In this document: piece after piece, positions 18,822 to 26,403 of the stretch
How the letters are laid out: every line of letters starts with the position of its first letter
Position numbering within the stretch: the stretch's first letter is position 1
IMG/VR virus record: IMGVR_UViG_3300039106_000514
Coordinates: 1 to 34,633 of that record
DNA: 34,633 nt
Reading direction: 5' to 3' (one strand)
From: a virus
The notes under the pieces: generated by a model
What the model saw: only the letters and a program-made list of their open reading frames with translations
Database searches by the model: none
What the model was told of the DNA's origin: nothing
Position numbers and translations under genes: made by a program

Positions 18822-18960
18822 TTTCGACAACGTGAGATAGGATAATGGCGCTAGACAAGAAAGTCTTAAAAATCAAACAAACTCTAAATGCAAATGACGA
18901 GTACTTTGCTATAGCCGCTTAGGCTTAGCTATCGTAACTATACGGTATTAAGAAAAATAG
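18809..18960 (+). ncRNA. ssrA: tmRNA coding (5') piece with tag ANDEYFAIAA
   Basis: It begins GGGTTGGAAATAG then TTTCGAC (18822-18828), the conserved tmRNA 5' element. AACGTG (18829-18834) and ATGGCGCT (18845-18852) pair with the acceptor piece, and AGAC/GTCT (18854-18865) forms a hairpin. After an A-rich stretch the resume codon GCA at 18890 opens ANDEYFAIAA and stop TAG (18920-18922). This matches bacterial tags such as ANDENYALAA but with IAA rather than LAA at the end. GCTA-AGCC/GGCT-TAGC around the stop and CGTA/TACG (18934-18945) are downstream helices. Few pseudoknots seem present, so this is a compact tmRNA. The 3' boundary is uncertain. Confidence 0.9.
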
Positions 18961-18963
18961 TGG

Positions 18964-18999
18964 TAAAGCCCCGAAGAATATTTGGGGCTTTACTTTTTT
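18964..18999 (+). terminator. Rho-independent terminator of the tmRNA transcript
   Basis: TAAAGCCCC (18964-18972) pairs with GGGGCTTTA (18984-18992) followed by a six-T run. Confidence 0.9.
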
Positions 19000-19018
19000 G
19001 GGGCTAAAATTTATTTAT

Positions 19019-19047
19019 TTGACAAACAGCCTAAATCGGAGTATAAT
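19019..19047 (+). promoter_or_regulatory. Rightward consensus promoter
   Basis: TTGACA (19019-19024), 17-bp spacer, TATAAT (19042-19047), directly after the tmRNA terminator. It drives the transglycosylase-ThyX operon. Confidence 0.9.
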
Positions 19048-19071
19048 AGATATATAAAGTGAGGAAAGCGA

Positions 19072-19602
19072 ATGAATATTCAGCGCATACCAATCACGTT
19101 AGTATTTTTAAGTATGCTAACATTTTCATCAAGCGTAGTGCAACCTACAGTATATGTAGATAAATTCAAACATACCAAATTAGTAGAATATATTAGTTCA
19201 AGGTATAATGTAGACTACCACCAAGCTAAAGAAATAGTTATATTAGCTGAACAACATAGTAATAAAAATAAGTTTCCAAGAGTATATGATACTTTAGCAA
19301 TTATTGGAATAGAAAGTAGTTATAAAATAACAGCCGTATCAAAATCAAAAGCTAAGGGATTGATGCAAGTATTATATACTAAAACATCTTTTGACCCTAA
19401 GTTGAATATATTGCATGGAACTACATTACTAAAAGATTACGCAAAAGTATTACCAACTAGAGATGCAGTAATACAGTCCTACAATGTAGGTATAGGTAAC
19501 TTTAAAAAGGGTATACGAAATCAAGACTACTTAAATAAATTTAAAAAAGAAAAAGAAAGGTTACAGTATGCAGATAATGTTTGGGAAAGTACCAGAAGAT
19601 GA
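19072..19602 (+). CDS. Exported lytic transglycosylase (SLT fold)
   Basis: A 176-residue protein. Residues 1-25 are a signal peptide or anchor (IPITLVFLSMLTFSSSVVQ). The lysozyme-like SLT domain follows: AIIGIESSYK with catalytic Glu81, SKAKGLMQVLY, then QSYNVGIGNFKKG. It cleaves peptidoglycan glycan strands in the periplasm. It is expressed with nucleotide-metabolism genes rather than lysis genes, so a signal-peptide endolysin or an early envelope function are both possible. GAGGAAAGCG precedes the start. Confidence 0.85.
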   Translation: MNIQRIPITLVFLSMLTFSSSVVQPTVYVDKFKHTKLVEYISSRYNVDYHQAKEIVILAEQHSNKNKFPRVYDTLAIIGIESSYKITAVSKSKAKGLMQVLYTKTSFDPKLNILHGTTLLKDYAKVLPTRDAVIQSYNVGIGNFKKGIRNQDYLNKFKKEKERLQYADNVWESTRR

Positions 19603-19837
19603 TTTTGAAGACGATAACTTCATAGTGTCAGAAAAAGAACAATACTATTATTGTATAGATATTAATAGTGAAAGTTTTTCTATTGCAGATAGTTGTGATA
19701 GAACAGTTTATTTATCATTAAATGATATAGCAGCACTAAAACAAGCTATAACCATATTAGAGATAAAAGCTAAACCAATACTAGTATCTAGAGATGCAGA
19801 AGATGAACTAGACTCAGATAAGGTTTATGTAATATGA
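19568..19837 (+). CDS. Acidic hypothetical protein, 89 residues
   Basis: MQIMFGKVPEDDFEDDNFIV, then KEQYYYCIDINSESFSIADS and LVSRDAEDELDSDKVYVI. It starts 35 nt before the end of the transglycosylase gene behind AAAGG, and is ATGA-coupled to ThyX. Acidic beta-rich protein; no family recognised. Confidence 0.7.
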   Translation: MQIMFGKVPEDDFEDDNFIVSEKEQYYYCIDINSESFSIADSCDRTVYLSLNDIAALKQAITILEIKAKPILVSRDAEDELDSDKVYVI

Positions 19838-20769
19838 TGGGTGCTAGAATTATTGCAGATAGTAAACATTTTAAGTATAATACTCGTATTACCACATTTG
19901 AGTTATCTTTTCCTCGTTGGATTTTAGCTGAGTTCAATACTCACCGACTATTATCTAGGAATAGTGCATCAAGTAGAGCAATACCTATTAAAGCCAATAT
20001 TGAAAATATTATGGCTGAGACTGCTATGCCTGTTCATTGGGGTGTTAACCAACCAGGTATGGTAGCAGATGCTGAAGCTAATGAAGAAGTTACTGCAGCA
20101 GCTAAAACTATTTGGTATGAGGCTAGGAATAATGCAATTAAATCTGCAGAAGCACTTTCTGCACTTGGAATTCATAAACAAGTAGCTAATCGTTTAATTG
20201 AAAACTTTACATATCAAAAAGTTATTGTAACTGGAACAGAGTGGGATAATTTCTTTTGGCTTCGCTGCCACAAAGATGCACAACCAGAAATTAGAATTTT
20301 AGCAGAACTTATGTTAAAAGCCTACAACGAGTCAGAACCAGAAGTTTTACAATTAGGAGAGTGGCATACTCCATATGTAACCCATGCTAGACATAATGTT
20401 ACAAATGAACTTCATTATATGAATTCAGAAGGCGGTGAGTTTACATTAGATGAAGCTAGAAAAGTATCGGCATCTTGTTGTGCTCAAGTTAGTTATCGTA
20501 AAAATGATGATACAGTAGAAAAAGCTATAAAAGTATATGATATGCTTAATTTAGACGCTACAGATGATAATACTAGAAAACACTCTAGTCCTATTGAACA
20601 TCAAGCTACTCCAATACCTTTAGATGAGTATACTTTAGATATTCCAGGTGCTACACACGAAGACTTAGAGGGTACTTGTTGGTCTGGAAACTTTAGAAAC
20701 TGGATACAATATAGACACTTATTTGAAGAAGATAGTTGTACTAAACACCCAGAGATAGTAGTAAAATGA
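19834..20769 (+). CDS. thyX: Flavin-dependent thymidylate synthase ThyX
   Basis: A 311-residue protein. It methylates dUMP to dTMP using methylenetetrahydrofolate, FAD and NADPH. THRLLSRNSASSRA (36-49) is the ThyX signature with Thr in place of the first Arg, a variant common in phages. WHTPYVTHAR and the QVSYRKNDD region complete the fold. The length exceeds the bacterial norm of about 220-250 residues, with an extended C-terminus (SSPIEHQATP ... RNWIQYRHLF) also seen in phage ThyX. It supplies dTMP for AT-rich phage DNA. It is coupled by 4-nt overlaps to both neighbours. Confidence 0.9.
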   Translation: MMGARIIADSKHFKYNTRITTFELSFPRWILAEFNTHRLLSRNSASSRAIPIKANIENIMAETAMPVHWGVNQPGMVADAEANEEVTAAAKTIWYEARNNAIKSAEALSALGIHKQVANRLIENFTYQKVIVTGTEWDNFFWLRCHKDAQPEIRILAELMLKAYNESEPEVLQLGEWHTPYVTHARHNVTNELHYMNSEGGEFTLDEARKVSASCCAQVSYRKNDDTVEKAIKVYDMLNLDATDDNTRKHSSPIEHQATPIPLDEYTLDIPGATHEDLEGTCWSGNFRNWIQYRHLFEEDSCTKHPEIVVK

Positions 20770-21005
20770 AAATAAATGAAACAGAGTCAAATATAGTACC
20801 ACTAATACTTCAACTAATTGGAGAAAATACTCGTATGGACTCAGACTTTATGAATACCTTTAAAGGTTTATTAGAGTTACGTGGTTTCCATATAGAGAAC
20901 CAAGAAGAATTAGAAGACTGTATTGATGCTTTCGTTGGATTAGGTTTAGTAGAAATATATACTAATGAAGAAAATAAATATATGATAAGGAAGACAAATG
21001 GCTAG
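20766..21005 (+). CDS. Hypothetical protein, 79 residues, winged-helix-like
   Basis: MKINETESNIVPLILQLIGE, then ELEDCIDAFVGLGLVEIYTN. The helical pattern ending in a short beta hairpin resembles a small winged helix, but this is weak. It is ATGA-coupled to ThyX and overlaps the next gene by 8 nt. Confidence 0.7.
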   Translation: MKINETESNIVPLILQLIGENTRMDSDFMNTFKGLLELRGFHIENQEELEDCIDAFVGLGLVEIYTNEENKYMIRKTNG

Positions 21006-21300
21006 AGGTTCAAATAAACAAGTTCAAGGTAAGTATGCTAGTTATAAAACTATGGGTACTTGCGCAAGAAATAAAGCTAGAAAAATTGCTAAACATTTAA
21101 AAGCACAACCAAACGATAAACAAGCAGAACTAGCATTATTAAATAAAGCTGGACATATCCGTAAAGCCCCTAATACAACACAATGGACTTCACCTAAAAA
21201 AGGATTTGCCCAATTAATAGCATCAATTATACCCAATAAAACTAAAACTAACTTAAAAGGATTTTTCTCTATAGAAACTAGAGTACGTCATAGTGCTTAG
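20998..21300 (+). CDS. Basic conserved phage protein, 100 residues
   Basis: MARGSNKQVQGKYASYKTMG, then CARNKARKIAKHLKAQPNDK and NKAGHIRKAPNTTQW. Highly basic N-terminal half. The pattern of basic repeats, QPNDKQAE and RKAP is a known small phage family without function; nucleic-acid binding is likely. AAGG precedes the start. Confidence 0.7.
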   Translation: MARGSNKQVQGKYASYKTMGTCARNKARKIAKHLKAQPNDKQAELALLNKAGHIRKAPNTTQWTSPKKGFAQLIASIIPNKTKTNLKGFFSIETRVRHSA

Positions 21301-21541
21301 TTATTATTTAGTATTTTGCGCAACAACAGCTATTATGGCAGTATTTAGTTTATATAATGAAGTATTATTAGAACTAGATAGTGGTAAGGCAGAAAATATA
21401 ATTAAAAATAAAAATTTATCTAGGTTTGTATTCTTTCTACTAGCATTAGTAGCTGCTCCGATAGTAATATTTGCAGTAATCTTTCCTTCAGTAAAAGAAA
21501 GATTTATTGGTGCAATGAGTGAAGAACTTAATAAAGATTAA
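21293..21541 (+). CDS. Two-span membrane protein, 82 residues
   Basis: Hydrophobic helices at residues about 3-22 (YYLVFCATTAIMAVFSLY) and 45-67 (FVFFLLALVAAPIVIFAVIF) flank a charged loop. It overlaps the basic protein gene by 8 nt. It could be a holin-like or envelope protein; nothing decides. Confidence 0.7.
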   Translation: MLSYYLVFCATTAIMAVFSLYNEVLLELDSGKAENIIKNKNLSRFVFFLLALVAAPIVIFAVIFPSVKERFIGAMSEELNKD

Positions 21542-21542
21542 C

Positions 21543-21571
21543 TTGACATTAAAACTAGTTTAGCGTATAAT
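21543..21571 (+). promoter_or_regulatory. Rightward consensus promoter
   Basis: TTGACA (21543-21548), 17-bp spacer ending AGCG, TATAAT (21566-21571). Confidence 0.9.
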
Positions 21572-21599
21572 AATATATTAAATCAGAAAAGGAAACCAA

Positions 21600-21872
21600 A
21601 TGAAAATTTTAGAATTTAAATACACTAAAGATGATGGTAAAGTATCTCAACGCACTGTTGTTGAACTTAATGCCCCCAGTAAAAACTACTTTGGTATTGA
21701 TATATCAGAATTAGATGTAGATTTACAATTAGCGTTTGGTAAAGATATGGATTTCTTAAAAACACGATACGATAGGCAAATTGCTGATGTTATGACTAAT
21801 TATGATATTAAACATAACTTTAGAAATTTTGACCCTAAGAAGATGGAGGATTTAGTTGTTGAAGCGTGCTAA
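21600..21872 (+). CDS. Conserved phage protein, 90 residues
   Basis: MKILEFKYTKDDGKVSQRTV, then NYFGIDISELD and KHNFRNFDPKKMEDLV. The opening plus the NFDPKKM motif near the end mark a small protein seen in many phages; function unknown. AAAGGAAACCA precedes the start. Confidence 0.75.
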   Translation: MKILEFKYTKDDGKVSQRTVVELNAPSKNYFGIDISELDVDLQLAFGKDMDFLKTRYDRQIADVMTNYDIKHNFRNFDPKKMEDLVVEAC

Positions 21873-21996
21873 AACTAAATTTAGTAAAACTGAACTAATA
21901 CTAGGCATAGTATTGATTTTGTCTATGCCTTTAGGCATTTGGAAGGAGATTGAATTATTAATAAGCTCAGTACAATTCTTAATAAATATCTTCTAG
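21859..21996 (+). CDS. Single-span membrane peptide with TTG start, 45 residues
   Basis: TTG 21859 follows GGAGG (21845-21849) and reads MKRAKTKFSKTELILGIVLI, LSMPLGIWKEIELLISSVQF and LINIF. A positive N-terminus, one clear membrane helix and a second hydrophobic end. It overlaps the previous gene by 14 nt. Confidence 0.55.
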   Translation: MKRAKTKFSKTELILGIVLILSMPLGIWKEIELLISSVQFLINIF

Positions 21997-22007
21997 CAAA
22001 TAATAGA

Positions 22008-22091
22008 ATGACCCTACTTGAGTCAATAACTTGTATATTTATTATAGTAGGAGTAGTAGTAAATATTTTAAACTATATTCATCATTGGTAG
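22008..22091 (+). CDS. Membrane micropeptide, 27 residues
   Basis: MTLLESITCIFIIVGVVVNI then LNYIHHW, one membrane helix. No strong ribosome site. It lies just after another membrane peptide, before the gene at 22096. Confidence 0.45.
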   Translation: MTLLESITCIFIIVGVVVNILNYIHHW

Positions 22092-22095
22092 GATT

Positions 22096-22380
22096 ATGGC
22101 ACAAAGAAAAACTTTAAGTATACCAAAAAATCCTAGAAAATTCAATATTTGGCAGTCCAATGGATTGAATGAAACTTTACAAAAAACAGTTCAAATTTTA
22201 TATAATATTGAAACAGAAGCAATAAAAAAAGATGTAGATATCCATAACTTAGGTGAAACTAGTATTCCTGTATATTTGATGTATGAAATATGCGAGGCAT
22301 ATAATGTATTATATAATAAGTTAGTTAAAGAGCAGTTATTAATAACTGCAAACCCACAATCAAATAGCACTTTACATTAA
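22096..22380 (+). CDS. Hypothetical protein, 94 residues
   Basis: MAQRKTLSIPKNPRKFNIWQ, then NETLQKTVQILYNIETEAIK. Basic N-terminal segment, then helices. No family recognised. It leads into two HTH-type genes. Confidence 0.7.
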   Translation: MAQRKTLSIPKNPRKFNIWQSNGLNETLQKTVQILYNIETEAIKKDVDIHNLGETSIPVYLMYEICEAYNVLYNKLVKEQLLITANPQSNSTLH

Positions 22381-22392
22381 GGAAAAATAAAT

Positions 22393-22764
22393 ATGGCATG
22401 GACAGAAGAACAAAAAGTTAAAGCAATTGCAGCTTATGAGGCAGGTGGTCCAACTCCTGAAAACTCAACAGAACTAATTAAAGAAATCGCTGAAGAATTA
22501 GAACAGTCACCTAATGGTGTTCGTATGATTTTAGTTCAAGCAGGCGTTTATGTTAAGAAAGAAGCATCTGCATCTACTGGTACTAAAACTAAAGCAAGCG
22601 GTGATGCCCCTAAACGCATATCTAAAGAGTCTCAAATTGCTGAACTACGTGCTGCTATTGAAGCAGCTGGTGCTGAAGCAGATGACGAAGTTTTAGATAA
22701 ATTGACAGGTAAAGCAGCAGCCTACTTCGCAGGTGTTATTACTCAAGCAAATAAATCAGAATAA
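22393..22764 (+). CDS. HTH DNA-binding protein, D5-repeat family
   Basis: A 123-residue protein, MAWTEEQKVKAIAAYEAGGP, then EELEQSPNGVRMILVQAGVY, the same module as in 353-670 (STRSIVAKLSREGVY). A Lys/Ala/Ser-rich linker and an acidic helical tail (DDEVLDKLTGKAAAYFAG) follow in the same order. AAGGAAAAATAAAT precedes the start. Probably abundant; role inferred as DNA binding. Confidence 0.8.
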   Translation: MAWTEEQKVKAIAAYEAGGPTPENSTELIKEIAEELEQSPNGVRMILVQAGVYVKKEASASTGTKTKASGDAPKRISKESQIAELRAAIEAAGAEADDEVLDKLTGKAAAYFAGVITQANKSE

Positions 22765-22774
22765 GGAATAATAT

Positions 22775-23392
22775 ATGGCAGCAGGTTTGTTAAAAAGACG
22801 GGCTAGTGGTGATGAACGACTAGACCCTGCATCAATGGAAAAGGTAATTGCATATTTAGCAGAAGACCCTAAGCCTACAAAAACTGCTGCCTGTGCAATG
22901 TTAAATATAGCTTATAATACTACACGACTTGATAAACTTATAGAACAATATATAGCTAAAAAAGAACTTGATGCACAACGTAGGAAAGCTAAACGAGGTA
23001 CTGCTGCCACGATAGATGAAGTTAGTTACATGGTAACTGAGTATTTAGAGGGTGCTACAATAGATAGCATATCTAAGGGCATCTATCGTGGTGCGGACTT
23101 TGTTAAACGAGTATTAGAAGATAACTTTGTACCACTTCGTAAAGCCCCACATGACTATTTTAGTCCAGAACTTATACCAGACGGCGCAGTTCGTGATAGG
23201 TTCACAGTTGGCGAGAAAGTGTATTCAGTTAGATACGATAGTATAGCCACAGTTAGAGCAGAAAGTACTCATAAAGATGGTTTTGTTTATAGACTTTGGT
23301 TAGAATCAGAAAGTACACAAGAATTTTGTTACCAACCTGCTTGGGAGTTAGCATCATTACAACATTTAAGAGATAAGGGCATAAATATCTAA
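22775..23392 (+). CDS. HTH-containing hypothetical protein, 205 residues
   Basis: MAAGLLKRRASGDERLDPAS. Residues about 20-65 (VIAYLAEDPKPTKTAACAML) and 75-125 (VTEYLEGATIDSISKGIYRG) are two HTH-like segments. A beta-rich C-terminal domain (FTVGEKVYSVRYDSIATVRA) resembles a small SH3-like barrel. AAGGAATAATAT precedes the start. It may be a DNA-binding regulator; no family confirmed. Confidence 0.7.
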   Translation: MAAGLLKRRASGDERLDPASMEKVIAYLAEDPKPTKTAACAMLNIAYNTTRLDKLIEQYIAKKELDAQRRKAKRGTAATIDEVSYMVTEYLEGATIDSISKGIYRGADFVKRVLEDNFVPLRKAPHDYFSPELIPDGAVRDRFTVGEKVYSVRYDSIATVRAESTHKDGFVYRLWLESESTQEFCYQPAWELASLQHLRDKGINI

Positions 23393-23425
23393 CCTGCGCC
23401 AAACCTCAAAAATTTAAGGAATTGA

Positions 23426-23728
23426 ATGGCAGACTCAGAAGAGCTTTTTAGTAGAATTATATATGAAAACGAACTAAAAGGTTTTCAACTCCGAGTAGTG
23501 GCAAATCTTTTTAGAGATGTTGAATACTTACATATTAGAAAATACTTCCTTACATTTGAAGGCGAATATGCCCCAAGTAAGGAAGGTATTTCTATTCCTA
23601 TGAGTATTCAAAACATATATGCTATACTAGACTCCTTGATAGAACTATGTGCAAAAGCAGAAACAGTAGACTCAATAACAAAACACTTCCAAGATAAAAT
23701 TTTACAATTGACTAAAGATACAAATTAG
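23426..23728 (+). CDS. PC4-like ssDNA-binding protein
   Basis: A 100-residue protein. KGFQLRVVANLFRDVEYLHI, RKYFLTFEGEYAPSKEGISI and PMSIQNIYAILDSLIEL follow the PC4 fold (curved beta-sheet plus helix), known in phages as an ssDNA-binding or transcription-modulating protein. AAGGAATTGA precedes the start. It sits at the entry to the replication genes and contains the -35 box of the ligase promoter in its end. Confidence 0.75.
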   Translation: MADSEELFSRIIYENELKGFQLRVVANLFRDVEYLHIRKYFLTFEGEYAPSKEGISIPMSIQNIYAILDSLIELCAKAETVDSITKHFQDKILQLTKDTN

Positions 23729-23736
23729 CGTATAAT
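23708..23736 (+). promoter_or_regulatory. Rightward promoter of ligase part 1
   Basis: TTGACT (23708-23713), 17-bp spacer ending AGCG, TATAAT (23731-23736). The -35 box is inside the preceding gene. Confidence 0.85.
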
Positions 23737-23757
23737 AGTTCTTTAAATGAGAAAACT

Positions 23758-24714
23758 ATGCAAAACATTAAACAATATTTAGACGATTGCTCAGAAGCCT
23801 ACTATAATGGTAACCCCATTATTACTGATGCGGTATTTGATACCTTAGCTGATGCCTGTGGATATAATACTGTGGGTGCTAAACAGCACGAAGATGTTGA
23901 GAAGCATTATTTCCAAATGTATAGCCTTCAAAAGTTCTATGAGGGCGAGGACATGAAAAAACCTCTCGAGGGCATTAAAGATATTGCTCATAGTCTAAAA
24001 TTAGACGGTGCTGCTATTGATATTTTATATATTGATGGTAAATTATCACGAGTATTGACTAGGGGTGATGGCATAGAAGGTAAAGTAGTTACTGATAAAT
24101 TCATTAACTCTGTTTTTATACCTCAAAGTATTAAACAAATGGGCATAGTACAAGTTACTGGTGAGTTAATGGCTCCAAAACATATTGAAAATGCTCGTAA
24201 CTATGCAGCTGGCTCATTAAATCTTAAAGATGTAAGTGAGTTCCGTACTAGAGCATTAGAGTTCTTTGCATATGGAGTGCAACCAAATATCTTTGATACA
24301 TATGTTGAGGATATGAAACAACTTCGTAGACTTGGCTTTAAAACTGCTCACGGGGAGTATGAATTAGATAAAACATATCCTTGTGATGGTTTAGTTTATA
24401 GAGTAAATAGTAATGCCCTATTTAATGAAATGGGTTATACTGCTAAAAGTCCAAGAGGGGCATATGCCTTAAAAGAAAGAAATGAGGGTGCAGATACTAT
24501 ACTTTTAGATGTGCTTTGGCAAACTTCAAAAAGTGGTAGAGTTACCCCTGTTGCAGTTTTACAAGAAGTAGTAATTGAAGATGCAAAAATTACTAGGGCA
24601 ACATTAAATAATGTAGCATTTATTGAAGCCCTAGATATTCAAATCGGTGATATGGTTCATGTAATTAGAGCGGGTAGTATCATACCTTGTATCACTCATA
24701 AAGTTAATGGGTAG
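23758..24714 (+). CDS. NAD+-dependent DNA ligase, adenylation and OB part
   Basis: A 318-residue protein. Residues 1-65 are the NMN-binding Ia domain (YYNGNPIITDAVFDTLAD). KLDG (81-84) holds the adenylated Lys81, followed by LTRGDGIEGKVVT, TGELMA and NYAAGSLNLKD of the adenylation domain. The end IQIGDMVHVIRAGSIIP is the first part of the OB fold. It stops before the zinc finger, HhH and BRCT parts, which are in the next gene, as in T5, where I recall the ligase is also two genes. It seals nicks in replicating DNA. Confidence 0.9.
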   Translation: MQNIKQYLDDCSEAYYNGNPIITDAVFDTLADACGYNTVGAKQHEDVEKHYFQMYSLQKFYEGEDMKKPLEGIKDIAHSLKLDGAAIDILYIDGKLSRVLTRGDGIEGKVVTDKFINSVFIPQSIKQMGIVQVTGELMAPKHIENARNYAAGSLNLKDVSEFRTRALEFFAYGVQPNIFDTYVEDMKQLRRLGFKTAHGEYELDKTYPCDGLVYRVNSNALFNEMGYTAKSPRGAYALKERNEGADTILLDVLWQTSKSGRVTPVAVLQEVVIEDAKITRATLNNVAFIEALDIQIGDMVHVIRAGSIIPCITHKVNG

Positions 24715-24731
24715 GCATCAAAAAAATTAAC

Positions 24732-24760
24732 TTGCACACTCTGCCTAAAACCTGTATAAT
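24732..24760 (+). promoter_or_regulatory. Promoter between the ligase halves
   Basis: TTGCAC (24732-24737), 17-bp spacer ending CCTG, TATAAT (24755-24760). It lets the second ligase half be transcribed on its own. Confidence 0.8.
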
Positions 24761-24813
24761 AGATTTTAGAAATTGAGAAACAAACAATTATTAAAAAAGA
24801 CGATAAAGCAAAT

Positions 24814-25566
24814 ATGAAAATTGTTATTCCTACTACTTGCCCTTGCTGTGCATCAAAACTAGAAAGAGTAAATGACCAATTATTTTGCAGAAACATTGAA
24901 TGTTCTGCTCAGACTGTTGGCAAACTTACACACTTTGCGAAAAATATGGGCATCAAAGGTCTTGGAGAGAAAACAATAGAAAAACTTGGTTTATCTTCTA
25001 TTATAGATTTGTACTATTTAGATGGTGCAGAGGCAGAAGAAGTACTAGGTAGTAAAATAGCAGTAAAGTTATTAGATGAAATAGAGAAAAGTAAACAAGC
25101 AACATTTGCAACAGTAATAGCCTCAATGAGTATCCCTTTAGTAGGCAATACAATAGCAAATAAACTATCTTCATCTAATATAAACTCATTCTCTGAAATT
25201 ACAAGAGAAAGTTGCAAAGAAGCAGGATTAGGCGACAAAGCCACCAATAATCTATTAGAATGGTTAGAGTATGAGTATCAAGAACTAAAAGACTTTCTAC
25301 CTTTTGAATTTAAACAAAAACAAGTGGTAGTACATAATACTACAAGTAACGGAACAATCTGCATTACAGGGAAACTCAGCAGTTTCAAAACTAAAGCAGA
25401 AGCAAAATCAGTACTTGAGTCTATGGGGTATATAGTAGTTGATACTTTAACAAAAGCCGTTTCTATATTGATTGACGAGAGTGGTAAGGGAAGCTCTAAA
25501 AGAACCGCCGCAGAAGAACGTGGCATACAAATAGTTACTGACTTAAGTCAGTTTATAAAATTATAA
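24814..25566 (+). CDS. NAD+-dependent DNA ligase, Zn/HhH/BRCT part
   Basis: A 250-residue protein. It opens MKIVIPTTCPCCASKLERVN with a four-Cys zinc finger (CPCC ... CRNIEC), then HhH repeats (MGIKGLGEKTIEKLG, IPLVGNTIANKL) and a C-terminal BRCT domain (TICITGKLSSFKTKAEAKSV). It pairs with the product of 23758-24714. ATG 24814 has no clear ribosome site; the frame is open upstream and an ATT at 24787 or 24790 behind GAGAAA is a possible start, adding about nine residues. Confidence 0.85.
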   Translation: MKIVIPTTCPCCASKLERVNDQLFCRNIECSAQTVGKLTHFAKNMGIKGLGEKTIEKLGLSSIIDLYYLDGAEAEEVLGSKIAVKLLDEIEKSKQATFATVIASMSIPLVGNTIANKLSSSNINSFSEITRESCKEAGLGDKATNNLLEWLEYEYQELKDFLPFEFKQKQVVVHNTTSNGTICITGKLSSFKTKAEAKSVLESMGYIVVDTLTKAVSILIDESGKGSSKRTAAEERGIQIVTDLSQFIKL

Positions 25567-25577
25567 ATGGAAAAAAT

Positions 25578-26324
25578 ATGACCGAAACAACAAAAAAATG
25601 GAATGAAACAGTAGTAGCAGAATTGTTAGACTTAGTTGGTATGGAATCACCAGTGTCTGGCGCTACAGTAGAAAAAGCTGCAGAAGTTCTAGGTTTAAGC
25701 GTACGTTCAGTTGCATCAAAATTGCGTCAATTAGATAAAACAGTTGAATCTTTAGCTAAAGTTAAAGTTTCTGCTTTCTCTGAAGCTCAAACAGCAGCTC
25801 TAGTAGATTTTGTTAATTCTAACGATGGCGAATTGACTTACAAAGAAATCGCAGCTAAATTCGCTAAAGGTGAATTCAATGCTAAACAAATTCAAGGTAA
25901 AATCCTTGCTTTAGAATTAACTGGTAGTGTTAAAGCGGCTGAGAAAGTTGAAGTTGCTCGTACATACTCAGAAGCTGAAGAAACTAAATTCATCAAAATG
26001 GTAAAAGCTGGTTCTTTCATTGAAGAAATCGCTGAAGCATTAGGTAAATCAGTTGCATCAGTACGTGGTAAAGCATTATCATTAACTCGTCAAGGCGCTA
26101 TTGATGGTATTCCAGCACAAAAAGAAAGCCATGCTAAAGCATCTGTTGATGCAGTTGATGCATTAGGTTCTAAAATCGGTTCAATGACAGTTGCTGAAAT
26201 CGCTTCTGCTACTGAAAAAACAGAACGTGGTATCAAAACATTGCTAACTCGTCGTGGTATCAATGTTGCTGATTATGCTGGTGCTGATAAAAAAGCTAAA
26301 GCTGAAGCAAAAGCAACAGCTTAA
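25578..26324 (+). CDS. D5-like multi-repeat DNA-binding protein
   Basis: A 248-residue protein with three or four copies of the HTH-like module: LGLSVRSVASKLRQLDKTVE, FNAKQIQGKILALELTG, LGKSVASVRGKALSLTRQG and a last ATEKTERGIKTLLTRRGINV. Size and position between ligase and helicase match what I recall of phage T5 D5, a cooperative DNA-binding protein needed for late transcription and replication. Gene codon use is unusually regular, as for highly expressed genes. A strong terminator follows directly. The short relatives at 353, 1909 and 22393 carry single modules. Confidence 0.8.
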   Translation: MTETTKKWNETVVAELLDLVGMESPVSGATVEKAAEVLGLSVRSVASKLRQLDKTVESLAKVKVSAFSEAQTAALVDFVNSNDGELTYKEIAAKFAKGEFNAKQIQGKILALELTGSVKAAEKVEVARTYSEAEETKFIKMVKAGSFIEEIAEALGKSVASVRGKALSLTRQGAIDGIPAQKESHAKASVDAVDALGSKIGSMTVAEIASATEKTERGIKTLLTRRGINVADYAGADKKAKAEAKATA

Positions 26325-26350
26325 GCTTAGTAATTAGATTTTAATGTAAT

Positions 26351-26388
26351 AAAGAGCCGAGAGCAACTAAACCGCTCTCGGCTTTTTT
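26351..26388 (+). terminator. Strong rho-independent terminator after the D5-like gene
   Basis: AGCCGAGAGC (26355-26364) pairs perfectly with GCTCTCGGCT (26374-26383), followed by a T run. Confidence 0.95.
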
Positions 26389-26403
26389 ATTTGGGGAACT
26401 TAT

